DNA from: Alphaproteobacteria bacterium
GTDB lineage: Bacteria > Pseudomonadota > Alphaproteobacteria > UBA2136 > UBA6156
Direction of reading: 5' to 3'
DNA: 7,336 nt
Assembly: GCA_020249005.1 (NCBI GenBank)
Contig: JADCGN010000027.1
Coordinates: forward strand, 1 to 7,336
The notes beneath the pieces are model-generated. The model was not told the DNA's origin and did not search any database. It was given only the letters and a program-made list of their open reading frames with translations. Both the position numbers and the translations under genes were made by a program. Positions 1 to 5,694 of this stretch are shown here, piece after piece; positions within the stretch are counted from its first letter, which is position 1, and each line of letters opens with the position of its first letter.

Positions 1-60
1 GGGGCTTGCCAAATTCTGCAAATTATGAATTGTATGCATTAATCATTCTTCCCGTTTCCC

Positions 61-78
61 GTTCCCCCTTGGGGGAAC
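61..78 (+). promoter_or_regulatory. Palindromic leader element upstream of the first gene
   Basis: A perfect inverted repeat, GTTCCCCC at 61-68 and GGGGGAAC at 71-78, is separated by only TT. In RNA it would close as a 7-bp stem on a CUUG tetraloop, a known stable loop. It follows two tandem copies of TTCCCGT (49-55 and 56-62) and precedes a run of eight C (82-89) that abuts the GAGG ribosome binding site (90-93). The G run at 71-75 could instead pair with C82-C86, so two mutually exclusive hairpins are possible. No T tract follows, so it is not an intrinsic terminator of an upstream gene. It could be a DNA operator or an RNA control element for the gene starting at 99. The repeat is seen directly; the role is inferred. 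Confidence 0.4.
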
Positions 79-98
79 CAACCCCCCCCGAGGCAGCA

Positions 99-809
99 AT
101 GTCCCAGCAAAAATCGCCCCAAGGGGCGTACGACCGTGACCAGGGTATTCTCCTGGCACGGTGGATCTTCACCTATCTCAACCAGCGGCGGCATGGTCTG
201 GAGTGCATCAACCAGTTGGTGCAGAACTCTTCTGACAAAGCCAGCGGCCCGGCGCTACGCCTGGCCGATGCCGCCTGGGCCGCCCACTGGCGGGAACGGT
301 TTGCCACCCCCGCGTTGATCACGGAGGAGGAAAACCGTTTTCAGCATCTGTTGGCCAACCATCGCGACGCCACCAAGGCGGCCGACTACCGGGTCTGGGA
401 GGCCATTGGCCAGTATGTGGCCCTGCGCACTACCCTGTTTGGGTCGCCGCTGCTGGTGGGCCAGCCGCTGCCGCCGCTTGAGGCCGACAGCCCGTTGCGG
501 CGGCATCAGAGGATGCTCTATCGCCTGGTCATGCGGGCGAAAGAGCATCGGCAGGCGTGGCTCCACCAGCTGCTCGGCGAGGTCGAGCAGATCACGCCCA
601 ACCCTGGCATGTTGGCGGCGCTGGAGCTGCTGGCGGAAATGCTGTGGTGGCGCTTGGCCAACGGCCAGGATGAGAGAGTCAAGCAACGTCAACCGGAGAC
701 GCAACGCGCCTTCTGGGCCCACTATCGCGCCAACCCGTGGTTGGCGACAACACCGGTGGCCAATTTGGTCAAACTGCTCCCGTCCGCCGCGCACTTGCGG
801 CTGACGTAA
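99..809 (+). CDS. Hypothetical protein, predicted helical, first gene of an orphan pair
   Basis: A 236-residue protein of a family I do not recognise. The ATG at 99 is chosen because GAGG lies at 90-93 with a 5-nt spacer; a TTG at 6 in the same frame would add 31 low-complexity residues and run through the palindrome and C run, so it is unlikely. There is no signal peptide and no convincing membrane segment. The composition (Leu, Ala, Arg, Gln and many Trp, including a WW at 183-184) suggests a soluble alpha-helical protein. Likely helices lie around 12-42, 52-68, 76-118, 131-165 and 170-190, with a proline-rich break at 118-133. There is a single Cys (36) and no visible nucleotide-binding or catalytic motif. 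The next gene starts 36 bases downstream on the same strand, and both precede one terminator, so they are probably co-transcribed. The coding call rests on the ribosome binding site, ORF length and context, not on homology. Confidence 0.72.
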   Translation: MSQQKSPQGAYDRDQGILLARWIFTYLNQRRHGLECINQLVQNSSDKASGPALRLADAAWAAHWRERFATPALITEEENRFQHLLANHRDATKAADYRVWEAIGQYVALRTTLFGSPLLVGQPLPPLEADSPLRRHQRMLYRLVMRAKEHRQAWLHQLLGEVEQITPNPGMLAALELLAEMLWWRLANGQDERVKQRQPETQRAFWAHYRANPWLATTPVANLVKLLPSAAHLRLT

Positions 810-845
810 CCTTACAACATCACGCATTCCATGGGGAGGCTCACA

Positions 846-1229
846 ATGGCCGAGATATTGGAACACCCGCTGGCCGAGCGCCGCCGGACAACGCGAGAGC
901 AGGCGCTGCTCTGTTATCGGCTGCTGACCGAGCAAGTCGAGCTGCTGGAGCGGAAGTGGGGACGCTGGGTTGGTGGTGCGGCCGCGGTGCAGTTGCGGCT
1001 GCTCCTCACGCTCTGGCACGCACTGAATACCCAGCTTGGCAATGGGTGGATTGAGGCCGACCCGGAATGGGAAGCCTTGCGGCAACGGTTCACGGCTGTA
1101 ACCAGCCAGGCCGAACCGCCCAACCGCCAGCCCAGCTACCGGGAAGCCCGTGCGCAGATTGGGTACTGGGAGCTGAGCCACGGTCCGCTCCTGCTGCTCC
1201 ATCGCGCCGCGCAAAACATCCCGGCCTAG
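846..1229 (+). CDS. Hypothetical protein, small and helical, second gene of an orphan pair
   Basis: A 127-residue protein of unrecognised family. Two in-frame ATGs exist, at 831 and 846. The one at 846 has GGGGAGG at 833-839 with a 6-nt spacer, whereas the ATG at 831 has no ribosome binding site and would itself overlap this one, so 846 is preferred. Residues 10-40 look like a charged, Arg/Glu-rich amphipathic helix. Residues 44-66 form a Leu/Ala-rich helix too polar at its end to be a sure membrane segment. A second amphipathic stretch runs from 73 to 86, and 106-124 is Leu-rich. There is one Cys (23) and no recognisable catalytic motif. The stop at 1227-1229 lies 15 bases before the terminator stem, which marks this as the last gene of the + strand unit. 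Function unknown; it may act together with the preceding gene product. Confidence 0.7.
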   Translation: MAEILEHPLAERRRTTREQALLCYRLLTEQVELLERKWGRWVGGAAAVQLRLLLTLWHALNTQLGNGWIEADPEWEALRQRFTAVTSQAEPPNRQPSYREARAQIGYWELSHGPLLLLHRAAQNIPA

Positions 1230-1244
1230 CGCTGTGACGTACCA

Positions 1245-1280
1245 CCCGCCGTACCGTTTTCTGGTACGGCGGGTTTTTTT
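1245..1280 (+). terminator. Rho-independent terminator of the + strand gene pair
   Basis: A perfect 11-bp stem, CCCGCCGTACC at 1245-1255 and GGTACGGCGGG at 1263-1273, closes a 7-nt loop and is followed directly by seven T (1274-1280). This is a canonical intrinsic terminator for + strand transcription. Read on the - strand the same hairpin is followed by TGGTACGTC with no T run, so it should not act as an efficient intrinsic terminator for the converging operon, whose last stop codon lies only 8 bases past the T tract. Confidence 0.95.
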
Positions 1281-1287
1281 GCATAAG

Positions 1288-1716
1288 TTAGGGTCGCTGA
1301 GGCAAATCGGGCCGTACCGCCACCCGCACCGTCAGGGTTTGGCTGGGGGTGAAGCTGAGCAACAAGGGGAATTCCATTCCCGCCACCAACGGTTGCTGCA
1401 GGGTACTTAAAAATACCTCGTTGGCGCCGGGCAAGAGGTGCACGCGGCTGCGGGCGGGCAAGGTCAGGAAGGGTGGCGTGAGGATGCGTGTGACGCCCTC
1501 TTGTACCTGGTGCACCCGCACTGTGGCCCGTTGCGCCACCGGGGTGCTGGCGCCGACCAAATCAACGGCGGCACCGGGGTTTTCCAACACCAGCTGCAAG
1601 GCCACCGCCCCACCGGCGGGGGCCGGGTATGCGCTGGCGGCGGCCACCCGCAAGGGCAGCGCGTTGGCGATGCCACCCCAGCTTAACAGTGCGGCGGCCA
1701 ACAGGGCTTTATGCAT
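1288..1716 (-). CDS. Secreted PCu(A)C-like protein lacking most copper ligands
   Basis: A 142-residue exported protein resembling the periplasmic copper chaperone family PCu(A)C (DUF461). The start at 1716 is chosen because it puts a typical signal peptide first: Lys3, a hydrophobic core at 4-13 and an ANA-like cleavage site near residue 19. An ATG at 1773 would add 19 residues that hide the signal and overlap the preceding gene more deeply. Family landmarks are visible: the LENPG turn (44-48), VGASTPVA (54-61), the VRVH strand (66-69), a PPFLTLPA segment (81-88), LLPGANEVFL (94-103) and QQPL (107-110). Known members bind Cu(I) through a His, a Met and a His-x-Met pair. Here only His69 remains; the other positions read Ile78, Glu100 and Phe102 by eye alignment. 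It is therefore probably not a classical copper carrier. Its start overlaps the end of the DUF971 gene by 8 nt, pointing to translational coupling; it is the last gene of its operon. Confidence 0.8.
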   Translation of the reverse strand: MHKALLAAALLSWGGIANALPLRVAAASAYPAPAGGAVALQLVLENPGAAVDLVGASTPVAQRATVRVHQVQEGVTRILTPPFLTLPARSRVHLLPGANEVFLSTLQQPLVAGMEFPLLLSFTPSQTLTVRVAVRPDLPQRP

Positions 1717-2002
1717 CGGCGCCGCCCAAACCGGATAAGTAATCCCAGGTGTAAAGCCCGGTCTGGTGGCCATCGGAAAAGATGATTTTCAAGGCATAAC
1801 TGCCCACCGGTTCCAGCCCGGTGATGGTGACGTGTTCTTTGCCAACAGGCGCAACGCCGCCGCGCCCAAAGTGGCCTTTCACCTCGGCGCTGGGGCTTTC
1901 AACCCGTAACGTGTGGGCGCTGAGCGTGTGCGGCCCGGCGGGCCATACCAAGGTCAGGCGGCGGCGGTCGGCGCTGACGCGGATTTCGGTGGGGGCGTCC
2001 AT
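1709..2002 (-). CDS. DUF971 family protein (gamma-butyrobetaine hydroxylase-like N-terminal domain)
   Basis: A 97-residue cytosolic protein made of a single DUF971 domain, the same fold as the N-terminal domain of gamma-butyrobetaine hydroxylase. Family landmarks are clear: PTEIRVS at the start (4-10), LRVESPSAEVKGH (32-44), EPVGSYALKIIFSDGH (64-79) and the closing G-x-YTWDYL (82-89). Length is normal for the stand-alone family. In fusions the domain often sits next to iron-sulfur or oxygenase partners; no oxygenase domain is present here, and the role of stand-alone members is not settled. GAGG in the 3' end of the preceding gene, 7 nt before the ATG, is its ribosome binding site. Only 3 bases separate it from the PH-domain gene upstream, and its 3' end overlaps the next gene by 8 nt, so it is part of a tight operon. 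Confidence 0.93.
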   Translation of the reverse strand: MDAPTEIRVSADRRRLTLVWPAGPHTLSAHTLRVESPSAEVKGHFGRGGVAPVGKEHVTITGLEPVGSYALKIIFSDGHQTGLYTWDYLSGLGGADA

Positions 2003-2005
2003 GGT

Positions 2006-2482
2006 TCAACCTCGGGGCGGCATTTGCAAGGTTTCCAGCGCCTCGATGAAGCTGAACGGGTGCCACAGCCACAGCAGGGTCAGGGGCCGTAAGGTGTTGC
2101 CTTCTTTCAGCACCAAGCGCACCGTCCCGGCCCGTAATGGCCGCTGCACCAACCGTTGGATGACCTGCCACTCGGCAATTTTTTCGCCCAAGATGCCCTC
2201 GGTGCTCACGCCAAATCGCCCTTGGCGCAGCAGCAAGCGCCGGGTGGTGACGGCCGCTTCAAAATTCTGGAAGGCCAGCCCGTAAAGCACCAAAAGTGCC
2301 GCGCTGGCCAGCCAGAGCGGCTTCAGCCACCAGCCCGCCACCGCCAGCAACAGCACCGCCAGCAGCCACGGCCAGCCGTGCAGGGGGTGCAGTTTGGCGG
2401 TGTAGATGACCGCCTCATCGGGTGCCAACAGCCGCACCAAATGCGGCACCGGGGCCAAGGGGGGCAAGCCGTTGGCCTTCAT
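2006..2482 (-). CDS. Bacterial PH-domain (bPH2/YdbS-like) membrane protein
   Basis: A 158-residue protein with a short cytosolic N-terminus, two closely spaced hydrophobic segments (about 37-53 and 55-71) and a C-terminal bacterial pleckstrin-homology domain (about 72-155). The bPH2 signature is readable: VTTRRLLLRQGRFG (78-91), then ILGEKIAEWQVIQ (97-109), then a glycine before the next strand (AGTVRLVL, 118-125). The layout of two helices in a hairpin followed by the PH domain matches YdbS-type proteins. Members of this family sit in the inner membrane; their ligand is generally unknown and no enzyme activity is implied. It starts 4 bases after the dksA stop and ends 3 bases before the DUF971 start, so it is surely co-transcribed with both. 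Its ribosome binding site is weak (AGG about 9 nt upstream, inside the end of dksA), which suggests coupling to dksA translation. Confidence 0.85.
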   Translation of the reverse strand: MKANGLPPLAPVPHLVRLLAPDEAVIYTAKLHPLHGWPWLLAVLLLAVAGWWLKPLWLASAALLVLYGLAFQNFEAAVTTRRLLLRQGRFGVSTEGILGEKIAEWQVIQRLVQRPLRAGTVRLVLKEGNTLRPLTLLWLWHPFSFIEALETLQMPPRG

Positions 2483-2486
2483 GGGG

Positions 2487-2954
2487 TTAACCTGCGTAGC
2501 TCACTTCCTTGCGCTCTTGGCGGCGCTTGGCCTCGATGCTGAGCGTGGCGATCGGGCGGGCCAGCAGCCGGCCGATGCCGATCGGATCGCCCGTTTCCTG
2601 GCAGTAACCGAATTCACCGTCGCGGATCCGGTCGAGCGCTTCGTCAATCTTGTTGATCAGTTTGCGGGCCCGGTCGCGGTTGCGCAGTTCCAACGTCTGT
2701 TCGTACTCCAGCGTGGCCTGGTCGGTCAGGTCAGCCTCAATCGTGCTGTTCTCCTTCAAGTCGTGCATGGTGGAAAGGTTGCCCGCCTCCAATTCCTTGC
2801 GCCATTGCAGCAGCAGGTCGCGGAAGTAGCATAGCTGCTTGAGGCTCATGTACTCCTCGGCATCGGTGGGTACGTATTTGTCGGGGTAGCCGCGCTCTTT
2901 GGCGGGCCGGTTGGTGAGCGGCTCCAGGCTGTCAATCACCAGTTTCTTGCTCAT
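2487..2954 (-). CDS. dksA: DksA/TraR family RNA polymerase-binding transcription factor
   Basis: A 155-residue DksA-type regulator. DksA inserts a coiled coil into the RNA polymerase secondary channel and, with ppGpp, lowers stable RNA promoter activity and activates some biosynthetic promoters. The N-terminal extension (1-35) leads into YMSLKQLCYFRDLLLQW (35-51) and the first helix of the coiled coil. The tip carries the DxxDxA motif at 75-80 (Asp75, Asp78, Ala80) needed for activity in the family. The return helix holds LELRNRDRARKLINKI (88-103). The globular end has Cys118 in FGYCQETGDPIG, but the other three zinc-ligand positions read Thr121, Ser139 and Ala142, so zinc is unlikely to be bound. 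RPIATLSIEA (133-142) matches alphaproteobacterial forms. A purine-rich AAGGGGGA lies 6 to 7 nt before the ATG, and a good promoter precedes it (2982-3010). It is the first gene of the small four-gene unit. Confidence 0.93.
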   Translation of the reverse strand: MSKKLVIDSLEPLTNRPAKERGYPDKYVPTDAEEYMSLKQLCYFRDLLLQWRKELEAGNLSTMHDLKENSTIEADLTDQATLEYEQTLELRNRDRARKLINKIDEALDRIRDGEFGYCQETGDPIGIGRLLARPIATLSIEAKRRQERKEVSYAG

Positions 2955-2981
2955 GCAAAGTCCCCCTTATCTTGGCGCACA

Positions 2982-3010
2982 AGAATACGGGAAGTTCAAC
3001 GTTCTGCCAA
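2982..3010 (-). promoter_or_regulatory. Predicted sigma70-type promoter for dksA
   Basis: On the - strand a -35 box TTGGCA (3010-3005) is followed after exactly 17 bases by a -10 box TATTCT (2987-2982). They match the consensus at 5 of 6 and 4 of 6 positions. Initiation would fall near 2975, giving a leader of about 20 nt that holds the dksA ribosome binding site. The promoter lies in the only sizeable gap of the - strand gene run, between the TPR gene stop at 3031 and the dksA start. No T-rich hairpin terminator is seen in this gap, so read-through from upstream stays possible. Confidence 0.6.
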
Positions 3011-3030
3011 GCCATCTTTGGCGGGCGGGG

Positions 3031-4728
3031 TTACAACTGCCCGCGCCGTACTTTGGCTTGCAACTGCTGGAGGAAGTCTGGGCTGGGCACGTCGGCGCCC
3101 TGATTGGCCAACTCCAGCGCCCGTTGCCACAGCTTTCGCGCTTCGGCCTGCTGCCCCAACTGAAAATAAGTATCGCCCAGGTGGCTCAGGATCTCGGGTG
3201 TGCCGGGCTCCTGCTGGGCCGCCAATTCCAGGTAAGTGCGGGCGGTGTCGTAATCACCCTGGCGGTAGTAGGCCCAGCCCACGCTGTCGGTGATCGCGCC
3301 ATTGTTGGGCGCCAGCAGATGCGCGCGTTTCAGCAGGGTGTAGGCCTCGGCCACATTGCGGTTTTCATCCACCCACAGAAACCCCAGGTAGTTCAGCGCT
3401 TCGGCATGGGCGGGGTCGAGCGCAATCGCCTGCTGCAAATCGGTTTCGGCCAAGCCGCTGCGCCCGGCCTGGGCATAGGCGGCCCCACGGGCGAAATAGA
3501 GGTCGGCCTGGCGCTGGGGCAGGGTACCGCTGGGTTCGGCGGGCAGCAGTTGCAGCAGGCGGGTGGCGGTCTCGGCCGCCGCGGCGTATTGGCTGGCAGC
3601 CAAGTTTAGCTGCAACGCGCTTTGCCAAAACACCGGCTGGTTGGGGTACTGCGCCGCCAGATGGCGCCCAGCCGCAGCGGCGGCGCGCAAGGTACGGGGG
3701 GCATTGCTGCCTTGGGCCTGCAGCTCGTTGAGCCGCAGTTTGGCCAGCGCGCCAAAGCCATCGGGTCGGCGGGCCAGACTGGTCAGCAGTTCGGTGGCCA
3801 GTGCAGTCTGCCCCGCGCTGTCGGCCAGCAAGGCGCGGTAGTAGGGCAGCAGCGGCTGCAACAGCGGCTCCTTGACCGGCAGCAGCGTGGTGGTGTTGAG
3901 GATTTGTTGGGCCAGCTCGGGCACGCCCTCGGCCCACACCTGCAGGGCAAATTCCAGCAGGGCGGCGGCGGTGTTGTCGGCCAAGGTTGGGCTGGCCAGC
4001 GGGGTTGGCACACTTAACAGCGGCGCCAGCGCGGGGTTGCTGGCGGTAAAGGCGGTGCGCAAAGCGGCTTGGTCGGCCGCGGGCAACAAGGGTTGCAGTT
4101 GGGCTGCTGCCAGCAAGGCCGCGGGGGCGGTGGCCAAGGCGCTTTTCAGCAGAGCGTTGGCCGCCGCCGCATCGTTGGCGCCCAGACGCAGCCGCGCTGC
4201 GTGCCATTGGCCACCCCACCCGGGATGCGCCAGCTGCACGCTGGCCACCAAGGTGTTGAGCCGATGCCCTTCCGCCGCCCCTAAATAGGCATCCAGCACG
4301 CCCAGCACCGGCAAGGGCGGCGTGCCCACCTGTAGCTGGCGCAGGTGGGCACGCGCGGCCTTAAAATCTTGCTGGGCCACGGCGTCCGCCAGGCGCAGCA
4401 GCTGTGCCAACGCCGTCAGGTTGGCCTCGGGCAGCGTTTTGGCCAACCGCAAGGCTTCCGCGGTGTTGCCGGCCGCCAGCGCGGCTTCCATCGCGCGCTG
4501 GCGTAAATTTAGGTTATCCGGGTCGGTGCTCAAGGCGCCGAACAGCCCTTGCTGCGCGGCCTGCGGGTCTTCGTTCAGCAGCCCCATCACGCCTTGCAGA
4601 TAACCACCCAACCCCTGCGCGGCGGGAGCCGGGGTGTGCGGGGCCGCCTGAGAACTTTGTGGTTGCTGCAGGGCCAGCCCCACCACCCCCCCCACTAGCA
4701 GCAGCGGCAACAGGGCTTGCATGCGCAT
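3031..4728 (-). CDS. Exported tetratricopeptide repeat (TPR) protein
   Basis: A 565-residue protein with an N-terminal signal sequence (hydrophobic core about 5-20, likely cut after SSQA near residue 28; no lipobox Cys), so it should act in the periplasm. After an Ala/Pro-rich linker the body is built almost wholly of Ala/Leu-rich helical hairpins. Early ones near 65-130 are degenerate; clear TPR units run about 404-540 with family landmarks such as ARGAAYAQAGR, LNYLGFLWVDENRNVAEA, DSVGWAYYRQGDYDTA and LGDTYFQLGQQAEA. The pattern LNYLG-x-x-WVD followed by DS-x-GWAYYR is typical of long proteobacterial TPR proteins. TPRs are protein-binding scaffolds; the partner is unknown. The ATG at 4728 is preferred over 4722 because AGGAG sits 5 nt before it. 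That site overlaps the TAG stop of the glycosyltransferase gene (TAGGAG), so translation is probably coupled. Its position suggests a role in envelope glycan work. Confidence 0.88.
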   Translation of the reverse strand: MRMQALLPLLLVGGVVGLALQQPQSSQAAPHTPAPAAQGLGGYLQGVMGLLNEDPQAAQQGLFGALSTDPDNLNLRQRAMEAALAAGNTAEALRLAKTLPEANLTALAQLLRLADAVAQQDFKAARAHLRQLQVGTPPLPVLGVLDAYLGAAEGHRLNTLVASVQLAHPGWGGQWHAARLRLGANDAAAANALLKSALATAPAALLAAAQLQPLLPAADQAALRTAFTASNPALAPLLSVPTPLASPTLADNTAAALLEFALQVWAEGVPELAQQILNTTTLLPVKEPLLQPLLPYYRALLADSAGQTALATELLTSLARRPDGFGALAKLRLNELQAQGSNAPRTLRAAAAAGRHLAAQYPNQPVFWQSALQLNLAASQYAAAAETATRLLQLLPAEPSGTLPQRQADLYFARGAAYAQAGRSGLAETDLQQAIALDPAHAEALNYLGFLWVDENRNVAEAYTLLKRAHLLAPNNGAITDSVGWAYYRQGDYDTARTYLELAAQQEPGTPEILSHLGDTYFQLGQQAEARKLWQRALELANQGADVPSPDFLQQLQAKVRRGQL

Positions 4729-4736
4729 CCGTGCTC

Positions 4737-5693
4737 CTATTTCCGCAACAGGTATTGTTTGCGGCCTTGCGGCTCGTGGTAGATGCGCACCAGCAATTCG
4801 CCCAATACGCCCATCCCCAACAGCTGCACGGCCAGCAGCACCAACATAAAGCCGGTCAGCAGCATCGGCCGGTCGCCGATATCGAACCCCAGCACCTTCA
4901 GCACAAACAGGTAGCCCAACATCAGCAGTCCCGGCACCAAGGCCATCAGGCCCACGTAGCCAAAAAAGTGCAGCGGCCGGTGCAGAAAGCGCTGAAAGAA
5001 ATAGAGCTGAATGATATCCAGCGCCACGCGGATGGTCTTATCCAGGCCGTATTTGCTTTCACCAAATTGGCGCTTGTGGTGGCTCACTTCCTGCTCAACA
5101 ATCTTGGCGCCGTATTGCATCGCCACCGCCGGGATGAAGCGGTGCAGTTCGCCGTAAATCCGCAGTTCATCCAACAGGTCGCGCCGGTAAGCCTTCAGGC
5201 TGCAGCCCAAATCATGCAGCTTCAACCCGGTGATGCGGGCAATCAGGCGGTTGGCCAGGCGGCTGGGTAGGTTGCTTTTCAGCGCGTGATCTTGGCGGTG
5301 CTTGCGCCAGCCAGAAACAATGTCGGCATCCTCGGCCGCCATTTTGGCCAGCAGTGCGGGGATGTCGGCAGGGTCGTTCTGTAAGTCACCGTCCAGCGTC
5401 ACGATAATCTGCCCGCGGGCGTGGTCGAACCCCGCTTGCATCGCCGCGGTTTGACCGTAGTTGCGACGGAAGGTCAGCGGCACCAATTCAGGGTAGGTGG
5501 CGGCTGCCGTTTTCAGCGCCGCTGCGGTGCCGTCGCGGCTGCCGTCGTCAATCAGCACCATTTCCCACGGCCGCCCCAGCGGGCGTAGGGCTGCGGCCAG
5601 TTTGACGGTGAGCAGCGGCACGTTTTGTTCTTCATTGTACAGTGGCACAACCACCGAAATTTCGGGCACAGGGAACGTTTTCATCGGCGGCAT
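4737..5693 (-). CDS. Polyprenyl-phosphate glycosyltransferase, GT2 family (DPM1/GtrB/ArnC-like)
   Basis: A 318-residue membrane-anchored family 2 glycosyltransferase. It likely moves a sugar from a nucleotide donor to polyprenyl phosphate on the cytoplasmic face of the inner membrane. The GT-A domain opens with ISVVVPLYNEE (12-22), followed by VLIDDGSRDGT (46-56), RRNYGQTAAMQAGFDHARG (76-94) and the metal-binding D-x-D at Asp101/Asp103 in LDGDLQNDP. LHDLGCSLKAYRR (159-171) and HHKRQFGESKYG (205-216) are acceptor-side landmarks. Two C-terminal membrane helices (about 243-267 and 277-299) and the ending LGELLVRIYHE (297-307) match the GtrB/ArnC/DPM type. Donor sugar cannot be told from sequence. 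The ATG at 5693 lies 1 base after the stop of the GT39-like gene; an ATG at 5684 is a possible alternative start. No strong ribosome binding site is seen for either, so coupling is likely. Pairing with a GT39-like enzyme supports a lipid-linked sugar pathway. Confidence 0.92.
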   Translation of the reverse strand: MPPMKTFPVPEISVVVPLYNEEQNVPLLTVKLAAALRPLGRPWEMVLIDDGSRDGTAAALKTAAATYPELVPLTFRRNYGQTAAMQAGFDHARGQIIVTLDGDLQNDPADIPALLAKMAAEDADIVSGWRKHRQDHALKSNLPSRLANRLIARITGLKLHDLGCSLKAYRRDLLDELRIYGELHRFIPAVAMQYGAKIVEQEVSHHKRQFGESKYGLDKTIRVALDIIQLYFFQRFLHRPLHFFGYVGLMALVPGLLMLGYLFVLKVLGFDIGDRPMLLTGFMLVLLAVQLLGMGVLGELLVRIYHEPQGRKQYLLRK

Positions 5694-5694
5694 C

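Noticed and set aside
6..98. TTG start at 6 extending the first orphan gene by 31 residues
   Set aside because: The extension translates the palindrome and C run into low-complexity sequence and has no visible ribosome binding site, while the ATG at 99 has GAGG at the right distance.
831..845. ATG at 831 as start of the second orphan gene
   Set aside because: No ribosome binding site precedes it, and the GGGGAGG just after it is perfectly placed for the ATG at 846.
255..1214. A 319-codon open frame on the - strand opposite both orphan genes
   Set aside because: It spans two separate + strand genes and their gap, is rich in Arg, Gln, Pro and Gly as expected of antisense GC-rich frames, and lacks fitting signals. 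The + strand genes have ribosome binding sites and a matching terminator.
1717..1773. ATG at 1773 as start of the PCu(A)C-like gene
   Set aside because: It would place 19 extra residues before a well-formed signal peptide and greatly deepen the overlap with the DUF971 gene.
2955..3030. Intrinsic terminator after the TPR gene
   Set aside because: Only a 5-bp GCCAA/TTGGC stem is found and no T run follows it on the - strand.
2899..3609. A 236-codon + strand frame across the dksA-TPR gap
   Set aside because: It is antisense to the 5' end of dksA and to the TPR repeats; its Gly/Gln/Leu-rich sequence is the complement of the Ala/Leu-rich TPR gene and matches no family I know.
4404..5270. A 288-codon + strand frame across the TPR and GT2 genes
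   Set aside because: It is antisense to two confidently identified genes, with the biased composition (Gln, His, Pro, Ala) expected of a shadow frame.
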